Shown piece by piece: positions 1 to 6,592 of a stretch of DNA of 10,035 nucleotides. The stretch lies in assembly GCA_900754175.1 (NCBI GenBank), contig CAAEBS010000058.1:1-10035 (forward strand), in the 5' to 3' direction. The notes below the pieces were generated by a model, which worked only from the letters and a program-made list of their open reading frames with translations, did no database searches and was not told the origin of the DNA. The DNA comes from Clostridia bacterium (GTDB lineage: Bacteria; Bacillota; Clostridia; Oscillospirales; CAG-272). Each line of letters starts with the position of its first letter. Positions within the stretch are counted from its first letter, which is position 1. The position numbers and the translations under genes are program-made.

Positions 1-66
1 GACCTGCGGTCGCCCTTCGGGTTCGACTCCGGGCTTTGCCCTTCGCTCAGGATGACACAGAAGCGG
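1..66. repeat. Putative dispersed intergenic repeat (partial, cut by window edge)
   Basis: A non-coding, GC-rich stretch containing alternating GGGC and GCCC blocks and ending in a phrase of the type CTTCGCTCAGGATGACAC. From general knowledge, closely similar phrases recur between genes in many clostridial and other bacterial genomes, so I infer a dispersed repeat. Only one copy lies in this window, so repetition itself is not seen here. No open reading frame with a credible ribosome binding site covers it. Confidence 0.35.
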
Positions 67-90
67 AAAGGTTTGCAAAATGTTTAGAGT

Positions 91-121
91 TTACGCTGGA
101 TTTTCCGGCGTAATTTTTTTT
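91..121 (+). terminator. Rho-independent terminator of a plus-strand gene left of the window
   Basis: A 10-bp stem (91-100 with 104-113, one G-U pair) closes a 3-base TTT loop and is followed at once by eight T residues (114-121). The T tract lies only on the plus-strand side, so it should end transcription entering from the left. This implies a convergent plus-strand gene or operon just outside the window, facing the minus-strand transporter operon. Confidence 0.8.
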
Positions 122-136
122 AGCTTTAAGCTAATA

Positions 137-168
137 AAAAAGCCTTCTCCCACTGGAGAAGGCTTTTT
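137..168 (-). terminator. Rho-independent terminator of the T-box transporter operon
   Basis: A stem of AGCCTTCTCC (141-150) with GGAGAAGGCT (155-164), closed by a 4-base loop, is flanked by A and T runs on both sides. On the minus strand the stem is followed by a run of six T. It lies about 50 bases after the DUF554 stop codon and should end the operon. T residues also follow it on the plus strand, so it may work in both directions and back up the terminator at 91-121. Confidence 0.88.
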
Positions 169-217
169 GGAGAAACACCCTGTGCGGGGCTGGAACCGGG
201 GCACGAGGGTGTTTGTT

Positions 218-943
218 TCAGAAGCTCCACGGCAGGTATGCCGCCAGAATTGCCAGCAACACGGCGGGGAGCATATTGGCAACACGCAATTTCTTGCCCC
301 ACACAAGGTTGATGCCGATACAGAAGATCAGTACCGAGCCGATGAGGGAGAGATAAGCGAGTGCCGTTTCGGTCAACACGGGAGAGATCAGTCTTGCCAG
401 CAGGGTAATACCGCCCTCGAACACGAAAACGGGAATGGCGGAGAAAATTGCTCCTTTTCCCATGGAGGAGGTCATCACTGCAACAATGATGAAGTCCAGG
501 ACCGTTTTGACCGCAAGCGTATAATAATTGCCGGTCAAGCCGTCCTGTATAGCGCCGACGATTGCCATTGCTCCGATGGAAACGGTGAGAGATGCGGTTA
601 TAAAGGCGTTGACAAAGCCGGTATCTCCACTGCTTCGGGTTTTCTTTTTCAGCCAGTTTCCGAAGCGTTCAAAGCCTTTTTCAATCCCGATCAGCTCTCC
701 GATCATGGTACCTAATGCAAGGCAAAGCACGACAAGCAGGGATTTTCCGCTGCTCAGCACGCCATCCCGGATCTTCAGCATTCCTTCCATAGCGCCGGCG
801 ATTGCTATAAACAGGACGCTGACGCCGCAGGCTTTATTCAGCGATTCCTGCTGTTCCTCCCGGAAAAGCTTTCCGGCAAAGAGACCGATCACGCCGCCCA
901 CCACGATACCGGCGCTGTTGATGAGCGTTCCAAGACCTATCAT
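218..943 (-). CDS. DUF554 family multi-pass membrane protein
   Basis: A 241-residue integral membrane protein of unknown function, of the DUF554 family (B. subtilis YdfK and E. coli YqgA type). Family hallmarks are visible: the N-terminal GTLINSAGIVVGGVIG (5-20), GELIGIEKGFERFGNWLK in the first half (82-99), and the core SIGAMAIVGAIQDGL (122-136) followed by a conserved VKTVLDF (145-151). I count about six to seven hydrophobic segments and no signal peptide. The ATG at 943 gives the normal family N-terminus; a GAGG lies about 13 bases upstream, a rather long spacing. The gene begins only 15 bases after the ABC ATPase stop codon and is followed by the operon terminator, so it should be the fourth gene of the T-box operon. 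A link to tyrosine transport is inferred from position only; no biochemical role is established from this sequence. Confidence 0.93.
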   Translation of the reverse strand: MIGLGTLINSAGIVVGGVIGLFAGKLFREEQQESLNKACGVSVLFIAIAGAMEGMLKIRDGVLSSGKSLLVVLCLALGTMIGELIGIEKGFERFGNWLKKKTRSSGDTGFVNAFITASLTVSIGAMAIVGAIQDGLTGNYYTLAVKTVLDFIIVAVMTSSMGKGAIFSAIPVFVFEGGITLLARLISPVLTETALAYLSLIGSVLIFCIGINLVWGKKLRVANMLPAVLLAILAAYLPWSF

Positions 944-958
944 CGTCTATTCTTTTCC

Positions 959-1753
959 TCAGCTCAGCAACGTCCGGTCGTTGGCAAACTTTTCTCCGCT
1001 GTTTTCGGAGAATTTTTCAATCAGCGCCTCTACCGTGAGATTTTTCTTTTCCTCACCCGAGACGTCGAAGATGATGCGTCCGCCGTTCATCATAATCAGG
1101 CGGTTTCCGTGGGTAATGGCGTCTCTCATGTTGTGGGTTACCATCATTGCCGTCAGGTTGTTTTCGGCGATCAGTTGTTCGGAAAGCTCCAGAACCTTTG
1201 CCGCCGTTTTGGGGTCCAGTGCCGCCGTGTGCTCGTCCAGCAACAGCAGCTTCGGCTTGCGGATGGTTGCCATCAGCAGGGTCAGCGCCTGGCGCTGACC
1301 GCCGGAAAGAAGTCCGACGCTTGTCGTCATGCGGCTTTCAAGCCCCAGACCAAGCGGTCTCAGAAGTCTTTGATACTGCGCACGCTCCTTGCCGGTAATG
1401 CCCCATGCCAGCGTTCTGGCAGTCCCTCTGCGGGCGGCAATGGCAAGGTTCTCCTGGATTTCCATGGAGGCGGCGGTTCCGTTCAGCGGGTCCTGAAAGA
1501 CACGCCCGATATATTTGGCACGCTTGTGCTCACTCAGACGGGTCACGTCCACGCCGTCGATGCGGATACTGCCGGTGTCGATGTTCCACACACCGGCAAT
1601 GGCGTTCAGCATGGTGGATTTTCCGGCGCCGTTACCGCCGATAATGGTAACGAAATCGCCCGGATTCAGTCGGAGATTCAGACCGCAAAGCGCTTTTTTC
1701 TCATTTACGGTTCCGGCGTTGAAGGTTTTGTATACGTTGGTCAGTTCAAGCAC
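959..1753 (-). CDS. ABC transporter ATP-binding protein (TrpZ-like), amino-acid uptake
   Basis: A 264-residue nucleotide-binding subunit that would power the permease encoded just upstream, at the inner face of the membrane. Motifs appear in order: Walker A GGNGAGKST (39-47), Q-loop Gln (87), signature LSGGQ (149-153), Walker B LLLLDE (169-174), D-loop ALDP (178-181) and switch His (207, in MVTHNM). The DEHTAALDP form of Walker B and D-loop, with His-Thr in place of Pro, is typical in my recollection of the partners of PF04392 binding proteins (TrpXYZ type). Translation starts at GTG 1753, preceded by AAAGGAG, and overlaps the end of the permease gene by 8 bases, so the two are probably translationally coupled. 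The predicted substrate, tyrosine, comes from the operon leader and not from this subunit. Confidence 0.96.
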   Translation of the reverse strand: MLELTNVYKTFNAGTVNEKKALCGLNLRLNPGDFVTIIGGNGAGKSTMLNAIAGVWNIDTGSIRIDGVDVTRLSEHKRAKYIGRVFQDPLNGTAASMEIQENLAIAARRGTARTLAWGITGKERAQYQRLLRPLGLGLESRMTTSVGLLSGGQRQALTLLMATIRKPKLLLLDEHTAALDPKTAAKVLELSEQLIAENNLTAMMVTHNMRDAITHGNRLIMMNGGRIIFDVSGEEKKNLTVEALIEKFSENSGEKFANDRTLLS

Positions 1754-2660
1754 GGTCGTTTTCTCCTTTCACATTCTTTGCGGGTTTTCTGCGGGAAAAA
1801 TATTTTTTCTTCCAGTAGGGAACGGCAAGGAATACGGCAACCACAAGAGCGGACAGCATCTTGAGCAGGTCGGCGTCAAGTCCCAGATAGATAACGGTCT
1901 GATATACCAGATAGTAGATCACGCCGCCCACGATCACCGTCAGAAGCTTGACGGCAAAATTCTTGGCGATCCGGGAGAAAAGCGCATTGCCGATGATAAC
2001 GGCGGCAAGACCGATGACGATAGCGCCACGTCCCATGTTGATGTCGGCGTTTCCGAGGTACTGGGCAAGCAGAGCGCCGGAAAGTGCCACGATGCCGTTG
2101 GAGATCACAAGGGCAAGGACCTTCGTGATGTTGGTGTTGATTCCCTGTGCACGGCTCATATTCTGGTTACAACCGGTAGCCCGGATTGACGCGCCGATCT
2201 CGGTGCCGAAGAACCAGTAGAGCAGGGCAATGATCACTGCCGCAAAGGCAAGCAGGATCAGAATGGAGCGGGAGCGCCAAAGCTGTGCCACCACAAGATC
2301 GTAATTTCTTGCGGAGAGCGCCATGCTGGCTTTGCCCATGATCTTGAGGTTGACCGACCACAGGATCAGCTGGGTGAGGATTCCGGCGAGGATCGGCGGA
2401 ATTCCCATAAAGGTGTGAAAGAGTCCGGTAGCAAGTCCGGCAAGCATTCCGGCGAGCATGGCAACCAGCATGGCAAGCCATACGTTGATGCCGTTTGTCA
2501 CAAGGACGGCGCAGACTGCCGCACCGGTGCAGATAGAGCCGTCCACGGTAAGGTCGGCAAAGTCAAGAACCTTGTAGGTGATGTAAACGCCGATTGCCAT
2601 AATGCCCCAGATGATACCCTGGGCAATGGCTCCCGGCAGGGAGCTGAGATAGTTCAGCAT
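1746..2660 (-). CDS. ABC transporter permease, LivH/BPD_transp_2 type (TrpY-like)
   Basis: A 304-residue multi-pass membrane permease of the branched-chain amino acid/ribose class (PF02653), forming the membrane channel of the importer. It begins with a hydrophobic segment (AIAQGIIWGIMAIGVYITY) and has about eight hydrophobic stretches in all. The cytoplasmic loop GTEIGASIRATGCNQNMSRA (about 171-190) is the typical ATPase-contacting loop of this family (G-x-S-x-R-A-x-G-x-N). The tail after about residue 284 is strongly basic, fitting a cytoplasmic C-terminus. The ATG at 2660 follows an AAAGGA about 13 bases upstream. It sits 108 bases after the binding-protein gene, and that gap carries a strong hairpin. 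One permease and one ATPase, both presumably homodimers, match the TrpXYZ/HisXYZ layout rather than the five-component Liv system. Confidence 0.95.
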   Translation of the reverse strand: MLNYLSSLPGAIAQGIIWGIMAIGVYITYKVLDFADLTVDGSICTGAAVCAVLVTNGINVWLAMLVAMLAGMLAGLATGLFHTFMGIPPILAGILTQLILWSVNLKIMGKASMALSARNYDLVVAQLWRSRSILILLAFAAVIIALLYWFFGTEIGASIRATGCNQNMSRAQGINTNITKVLALVISNGIVALSGALLAQYLGNADINMGRGAIVIGLAAVIIGNALFSRIAKNFAVKLLTVIVGGVIYYLVYQTVIYLGLDADLLKMLSALVVAVFLAVPYWKKKYFSRRKPAKNVKGENDRA

Positions 2661-2714
2661 GGGATGTCGTTTCCTTTCTTTATTTTCATTCCTGTGAATT
2701 GTGAAGGGCAGAGA

Positions 2715-2746
2715 CTGCCGCAGGCGATGAATACCGCCTGCGGCAG
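2715..2746 (-). other. Intercistronic hairpin between binding-protein and permease genes
   Basis: A perfect 12-bp inverted repeat (CTGCCGCAGGCG at 2715-2726 with its complement at 2735-2746) encloses an 8-base loop. No T tract follows on the minus strand, so it is not a standard terminator. In ABC operons such structures after the binding-protein gene often protect the upstream mRNA from 3' decay or reduce read-through, giving excess binding protein. That role is inferred here. Confidence 0.75.
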
Positions 2747-2768
2747 CAATGATTTTCGGCTTTTGGGA

Positions 2769-3728
2769 TCAGCTCATTTTTTCGTAGCCTGCGGGAACCG
2801 TGAAGTTCAGTTCCTTGCAGATCTTTTCGTTGTAGAGCTTCTTGGGATTTTCGTCATAGCGGATCGCCATATCGGAGATCTTGGATTCGCCACGCAGAAT
2901 TTCAACTGCCATTCTGCCGGTAATGCGACCCAGCTCCTTGTAGTCAATGGACAGGGTAGCAACGCCGCAACCGGTGCAGATGCCCTTTTCGCCGGCGATC
3001 AGGGGCTTTTTGTTGTCGCCCATGGCGTCGTAGATAGTGGCAGCGTTGGAGGCAACCGTGTTATCGGTGGGCGCATAGAGTGCGTCACACTCGGTGGCAG
3101 CCTTTTCGGCAACCGAAGCGATCTCGGTGGTCTCGGAGAACTTGTACTCCTTGGTGGTGTAGCCCAGCTTCTTCAGCTCGGCGTCCATTTCTTCGATCTG
3201 GTAGACCGAGTTCGGCTCTGCGGAGCAGTAGATAAAGCCGATGGTGTTTGCGTCGGGAAGCAGTTCCTTGATCATTTCCGCCTGCTTGCTTGCCAGTACC
3301 TTGTCGGAGGTTCCAGAGACGTTGCCGCCGACCACGCCGTTGAAGTCCTTGATATTCAGCGCCTTGCCGTAATCGGTGACAGAGGTGCCGAGAATCGGGA
3401 TCTCAGAGGTGGTGTTGATGGCTGCCAGCAGGGCAGGAGTTGCGTTTGCCAGAATCAGGTCCACTTTCTTGGAAACGAAAGTGTTGACGATGGTTCCGCA
3501 GGTGTCGGCAGAGTTTGCGGCATTCTGAAGATCGAATTCCACGTCGTCGCCGAATTCTTCGATCAGCACTTCCTTAAAGCCCTCGGTAGCGGCGTCCAGA
3601 GCGTCATGCGTGACGAGCTGGCAGATGCCGACCACATACTTGGCTTTCTTTTTGCAGGCGGTGAAGCTGAGTGTGCTTACCGCAAGGATCGCAACAAGAA
3701 CCAGACACAGAATTTTTTTTGCTTTCAT
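2769..3728 (-). CDS. ABC transporter substrate-binding lipoprotein (PF04392, TrpX-like)
   Basis: A 319-residue extracellular binding protein that would capture the amino acid and deliver it to the permease. The N-terminus MKAKKILCLVLVAILAVS leads to a lipobox ending FTAC, so Cys25 is the likely lipid-modified residue and membrane anchor; Lys-rich residues follow. The two-lobe body has features of the PF04392 family: an early VGICQLVTHDALDAATEGF, then IVNTFVSKKVDLILANATPA, and IPILGTSVTDY before the hinge. An earlier GTG at 3743 would add five residues, but the ATG at 3728 has a well-spaced GAGG upstream and gives the better signal peptide, so I chose it. It is the first gene after the T-box leader. 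The family is often called tryptophan-binding (TrpX), but the UAC specifier of the leader argues for tyrosine. The sequence alone does not fix ligand choice. Confidence 0.95.
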   Translation of the reverse strand: MKAKKILCLVLVAILAVSTLSFTACKKKAKYVVGICQLVTHDALDAATEGFKEVLIEEFGDDVEFDLQNAANSADTCGTIVNTFVSKKVDLILANATPALLAAINTTSEIPILGTSVTDYGKALNIKDFNGVVGGNVSGTSDKVLASKQAEMIKELLPDANTIGFIYCSAEPNSVYQIEEMDAELKKLGYTTKEYKFSETTEIASVAEKAATECDALYAPTDNTVASNAATIYDAMGDNKKPLIAGEKGICTGCGVATLSIDYKELGRITGRMAVEILRGESKISDMAIRYDENPKKLYNEKICKELNFTVPAGYEKMS

Positions 3729-3763
3729 GTTCTTTTTCCTCACAATTCAGAATCTATTTTGAA

Positions 3764-3783
3764 TTTTCCGGAGAACCGGAAAA
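3764..3783 (-). other. Short hairpin in the mRNA between T-box terminator and first gene
   Basis: TTTTCCGG and its complement CCGGAAAA form a perfect 8-bp stem with a 4-base loop, about 35 bases before the start codon of the binding-protein gene. A weaker 6-bp repeat (AATTCA with TGAATT, within 3744-3765) lies next to the ribosome binding site. Neither has a U tract. A role in mRNA stability or translation is possible but unproven. Confidence 0.45.
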
Positions 3784-3813
3784 ACAAAACCGGACTTTCG
3801 GGCAGGGGTAAAC

Positions 3814-3846
3814 AAAAAATCCCTGTATCGCAACACCGATACAGAG
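3814..3846 (-). terminator. T-box regulated transcription terminator
   Basis: On the minus strand CTCTGTATCG (3846-3837) pairs with CGATACAGGG (3830-3821), with one G-U pair and a 6-base loop, followed by ATTTTTT (3820-3814). The first five bases (CTCTG) are also the 3' strand of the antiterminator, so the two folds exclude each other. This is the classic T-box switch: termination when tRNA is charged, read-through when uncharged. Confidence 0.93.
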
Positions 3847-4080
3847 ACGAAAAAATTCGTGTTACCACTCTGCTTCGCCCATGCCTTACGGCAAGGACCT
3901 TATGGGGCACTGGATGTCCCTCTGATATCACGGTCAGCCCCGTCGCAGTCTACTCCGGTCAACCCGTTTCGGTGCGCAGCTCCCGGAGTGTATTCCCTCG
4001 TCTAACGGCTGTTGCCTTGCACCGTGCGGCAACTCTCTGCAAGTCCTTCGGCGGGGTACTTCTTTCCGATCTTCGCCTTT
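3814..4080 (-). promoter_or_regulatory. T-box riboswitch leader, tyrosine (UAC) specifier
   Basis: A complete T-box leader read on the minus strand. Stem I starts with TCGGA (4069-4065) pairing TCCGG (3987-3983). The AGTA motif (4060-4057) faces GAATACA, which places UAC at 3992-3990 as the specifier codon followed by the usual A. The distal part has AGAGAG and the hairpin GTTGCC/GGCAAC (4033-4028 and 4016-4011) with the GGTGCAA-type loop. The antiterminator is CAGAG (3872-3868), bulge TGGTAAC (3867-3861), ACGAA/TTCGT (3860-3856 and 3851-3847), then CTCTG (3846-3842). The bulge UGGU can pair with tRNA 3' ACCA, so discriminator A is expected, as in tRNA-Tyr; tRNA-Trp usually has G. The bulge reads AAC where ACC is the consensus. 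Binding of uncharged tRNA-Tyr should favour the antiterminator and switch on the transporter genes. Other in-frame readings of the specifier are less likely because of the GAA-N-N-N-A context. Confidence 0.95.
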
Positions 4081-4098
4081 TTATAATAATTTAGTTGG

Positions 4099-4127
4099 AT
4101 TATATCACACAGCTTTGACTTTGTCAA
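4099..4127 (-). promoter_or_regulatory. SigA-type promoter of the T-box transporter operon
   Basis: On the minus strand TTGACA (4127-4122), a 17-base spacer and TATAAT (4104-4099) match the housekeeping consensus at all twelve positions. Transcription should start near 4092, just before stem I of the T-box. A consensus promoter with control left to the leader is the usual arrangement for T-box operons. Confidence 0.93.
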
Positions 4128-4230
4128 GGGCTTTGATGATTTTTTTACATTTTATGCGCCGTAAAAACGCACTTTTTGCCCTTTTTCGGGGAGTGCAAAA
4201 AAAGAATGTTGAATTTTTTGTGAAAAGTAT

Positions 4231-4259
4231 TTGCAAAAGCAGGAAAAGTATGCTATAAT
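4231..4259 (+). promoter_or_regulatory. SigA-type promoter of the two-component system operon
   Basis: TTGCAA (4231-4236), a 17-base spacer and TATAAT (4254-4259) with an extended -10 TG at 4251-4252. The expected start near 4266 leaves a leader of about 48 bases before the response-regulator ATG. It points away from the T-box promoter, and about 100 bases of AT-rich DNA separate the two. Confidence 0.85.
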
Positions 4260-4313
4260 ATACATTGATATTATTTCACATCATTTCCGCAGTGACGGTA
4301 AGGAGGTTTTGAA

Positions 4314-5006
4314 ATGCTGGACACAAAAATACTGGTAGTGGATGACGACCCCAATATATGCGATCTTCTGAAAATGTATCTGGAAAAAGAAGGGTACGGC
4401 GTGAAAACAGCAAACGACGGTGAAGAGGGATTGCGGTATTTCAAGATATATGAGCCGGATCTCGTCCTGCTGGATATCATGCTTCCCAAAAAGGACGGCT
4501 GGCAGGTCTGCCGGGAGATCCGGGCAACCTCCGGAAAGCCGATCATCATGATCACCGCCAAGGGAGAGGTTTTCGATAAGGTGCTGGGTCTGGAGATGGG
4601 AGCCGACGATTTCGTGGTCAAGCCTTTTGACATGAAAGAGCTGAGCGCCCGGATCAAAACGGTGCTCCGTCGCTATCAGACGCATACCAACCAGAATGAC
4701 GACGAGGTCATCAAATTTGACAATATCGAGATCAGCCACCAGAAATATGAGCTGAAGCTGAAAGGCAAGCCGGTGGACGTGCCTCCGAAGGAACTGGAGC
4801 TTCTGTATTTCCTTGCTTCCAACTACAACATCGTCTTTACGAGAGATCAGCTGTTGGACAAGGTGTGGGGCTTTGACTATCTGGGCGATTCCCGGACGGT
4901 GGATGTTCACGTAAAGCGTCTGCGGGAAAAGCTGGAGGGCGTGTCCGACAAATGGACGCTCAAGACGGTCTGGGGCGTCGGCTATAAATTCGAACTGCTG
5001 GGATAA
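4314..5006 (+). CDS. OmpR/PhoB-family response regulator
   Basis: A 230-residue cytoplasmic transcription factor controlled by phosphorylation. The receiver domain spans about 4-118: acidic cluster Asp10-Asp12, phospho-acceptor Asp54 in LLDIMLPKKDGW, switch Thr81 (IIMITAKG) and Lys103 (VVKPFD). The C-terminal winged-helix domain covers about 130-229, with VPPKELELLYFLASN and the recognition-helix region DSRTVDVHVKRLREKL, ending in the family-typical TVWGVGYKFE. The ATG follows an excellent AGGAGG with 7-base spacing. It is the first gene after the promoter at 4231-4259 and is followed after 60 bases by the kinase gene, its evident partner. Length is normal for the family. Targets are unknown; the HtrA-type protease downstream is the obvious candidate by analogy with CssRS-type systems. 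Confidence 0.97.
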   Translation: MLDTKILVVDDDPNICDLLKMYLEKEGYGVKTANDGEEGLRYFKIYEPDLVLLDIMLPKKDGWQVCREIRATSGKPIIMITAKGEVFDKVLGLEMGADDFVVKPFDMKELSARIKTVLRRYQTHTNQNDDEVIKFDNIEISHQKYELKLKGKPVDVPPKELELLYFLASNYNIVFTRDQLLDKVWGFDYLGDSRTVDVHVKRLREKLEGVSDKWTLKTVWGVGYKFELLG

Positions 5007-5014
5007 CGCAAGCT

Positions 5015-5047
5015 CGGGGGATGTTGCACGGGGTGCCGCATCCCCCG
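5015..5047 (+). other. Intercistronic hairpin between regulator and kinase genes
   Basis: CGGGGGATG (5015-5023) and its perfect complement (5039-5047) form a GC-rich 9-bp stem with a 15-base loop, in the 60-base gap between the two genes. No T tract follows, and the kinase AAGGAGG starts nine bases later at 5056. It may set mRNA stability or lower kinase expression relative to the regulator; both are inferred. Confidence 0.65.
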
Positions 5048-5066
5048 GTGTTCGCAAGGAGGAAGT

Positions 5067-6521
5067 ATGGGCTTCAAAAGCGTATTTGCCAAGTACATAT
5101 CTGCTTTTATGCTGATCATTCTGCTCAGCTTCGGCATGATCATTGCCATCATTGCCTCCATTATCAGCCAGTATTCGGAGCAGGCAAAGGCGGACATCAT
5201 GGAGACTGCCGCCCGCTCCTCCGCAACCTTTCTGGAGGGCAAGCTGAACGGCGGCGCCGGGGAGGATCTGACGGGACTGGTGGCGTCCGACGGGGAGGAC
5301 ATCCGCACCATGCTGACGGTGGTTTCCTCCAACACCGACGACCTTACGGTTCTGCTCACCGATAACGCAGGGCAGATCGTCCTTGCGGTAGGGCAGGACA
5401 CGGGGGACATCCGGGAGGGCGCCAACATTCCCAAGACCCTGATGGACGAGGTGAACAGCGGCGGCGTGGTTACCCAGACCGGAAAAATGTACGGCGTGTT
5501 TGAAAGCGAGCACTCCATTTATGCGGTGCCGGTGTACAACCGGTACAACTCGGTGTGCGGCACGGTATTTGTGTGCGCCTCCTCGGTTATGCTTACCGAG
5601 CTTCTGGAGGTAATCATCCGGGCGGTGGTCGTGGCGATCCTGTGGGTGATGCTTGCCGCCCTGATTGCGGTGTATTTCATCACCGAGCGGGTTATTTCGC
5701 CGCTTAGGGAGATCAGCGTGGCGGCAAAGAAGTTTGCGTCGGGAAAATTCGACGTCCGGGTGCCGGTGCGTGGCGGCGACGAGGTGGCGGAGCTTGCGGT
5801 GGCGTTCAACAACATGGCGGAGTCGCTGGACAATTACGACACCATGCGCAATACCTTCATGTCCAACGTTTCGCATGACCTGCGCACGCCGATGACCTCA
5901 ATCTCCGGCTTTATCGACGGAATTCTGGACGGCGTGATCCCGCCCGAAAAGCACCGGTATTATCTGCAACTGGTGTCGGTGGAGATCAAGCGGCTGTCCC
6001 GCCTGGTGGCGTCGCTTCTGGACCTTTCCCGCATCCAGGCGGGCGAGCGGAAGTTTACCATGGTGCCTTTTGACATCTGCGAAATGGCAAGGCAGATCCT
6101 GATCTCCTTTGAGCAGAAGATCAACGACAAAAAGCTTGACGTCAGCTTTGACTGCGAGGAAGAAAAGGCAATGGTCGTGGCGGACCGTGACGCCATTTAT
6201 CAGGTGCTCTACAACCTTTGCGACAACGCCGTGAAATTTGCCGCAGAGGGCGGCGCTTTCCGCATCGGAATCCGTCGGCTGAAGAACCGGAAGTACCTGG
6301 TGACGGTGTACAACGACGGGCAGGGAATCTCCCCGGAGGATCTGCCGTACGTGTTCGAGCGGTTTTACAAGAGCGACAAGAGCCGGGGGCTGAACAAGAG
6401 CGGCGTGGGACTTGGACTTTTCATCTCCAAGACCATTATGGAAGCGCACGGCGAGCAGATCTGGGTGGAAAGCGAGTTCGGCAAGAACTGTTGCTTCCAT
6501 TTTACGCTTTCGGGTGAATAA
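5067..6521 (+). CDS. Membrane sensor histidine kinase
   Basis: A 484-residue kinase that would sense an extracytoplasmic signal and phosphorylate the adjacent response regulator. Layout: a first membrane segment at about 11-33; an extracellular sensor of about 145 residues (34-180) that I do not recognise; a second membrane segment at about 181-205; a HAMP linker at about 206-258; and a HisKA domain with phospho-acceptor His270 in NVSHDLRTPMTSISGF. The HATPase domain has the N box (NLCDNAVKF, 383-391), NDGQG (G1, 416-420), the F box (YVFERFYKSD, 428-437) and GVGLGL (G2, 446-451). All catalytic motifs are intact. The start is set by AAGGAGG four bases before the ATG. The first and last parts of the operon suggest an envelope-related stimulus. 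The sensor contains few cysteines (164 and 170, next to the membrane) and no obvious cofactor motif. Confidence 0.97.
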   Translation: MGFKSVFAKYISAFMLIILLSFGMIIAIIASIISQYSEQAKADIMETAARSSATFLEGKLNGGAGEDLTGLVASDGEDIRTMLTVVSSNTDDLTVLLTDNAGQIVLAVGQDTGDIREGANIPKTLMDEVNSGGVVTQTGKMYGVFESEHSIYAVPVYNRYNSVCGTVFVCASSVMLTELLEVIIRAVVVAILWVMLAALIAVYFITERVISPLREISVAAKKFASGKFDVRVPVRGGDEVAELAVAFNNMAESLDNYDTMRNTFMSNVSHDLRTPMTSISGFIDGILDGVIPPEKHRYYLQLVSVEIKRLSRLVASLLDLSRIQAGERKFTMVPFDICEMARQILISFEQKINDKKLDVSFDCEEEKAMVVADRDAIYQVLYNLCDNAVKFAAEGGAFRIGIRRLKNRKYLVTVYNDGQGISPEDLPYVFERFYKSDKSRGLNKSGVGLGLFISKTIMEAHGEQIWVESEFGKNCCFHFTLSGE

Positions 6522-6592
6522 AAGCATCGGATCTGTACAAAAATAAACATACCGGAAACTGGCAGTCGTCAGACGGGTCGGGAGGTGTGTTT

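Noticed and set aside
15..45. tRNA-like T-arm around GGTTCGACTCC
   Set aside because: The flanking bases do not form a clean 5-bp T stem, and no acceptor, anticodon or D arm can be placed before it within the window.
80..715. Plus-strand open frame of 211 codons
   Set aside because: It runs through two terminator hairpins and is antisense to the DUF554 gene.
959..3728. Firm assignment of the transporter as tryptophan-specific trpXYZ
   Set aside because: Family resemblance alone would suggest it, but the leader specifier (UAC) and acceptor bulge (UGGU) point to tyrosine, so no trp gene symbols are given.
3740..3931. Minus-strand reading frame of 63 codons before the binding-protein gene
   Set aside because: It lies across the T-box antiterminator and terminator, has no good ribosome binding site, and is explained by the structured leader RNA.
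2415..4094. Long plus-strand open frame of 559 codons
   Set aside because: It is antisense to the binding-protein gene, the permease start and the T-box. Its translation is rich in Gly, His, Asp and Cys with no domain pattern, as expected of a shadow frame.
4169..4196. Possible hairpin GCACT/AGTGC between the divergent promoters
   Set aside because: Only a 5-bp stem with a large bulge, and no gene ends here on either strand; taken as chance in AT-rich DNA.
4281..5876. Long minus-strand open frame of 531 codons
   Set aside because: Antisense to the intact response regulator and kinase; His- and Arg-rich composition without family motifs.
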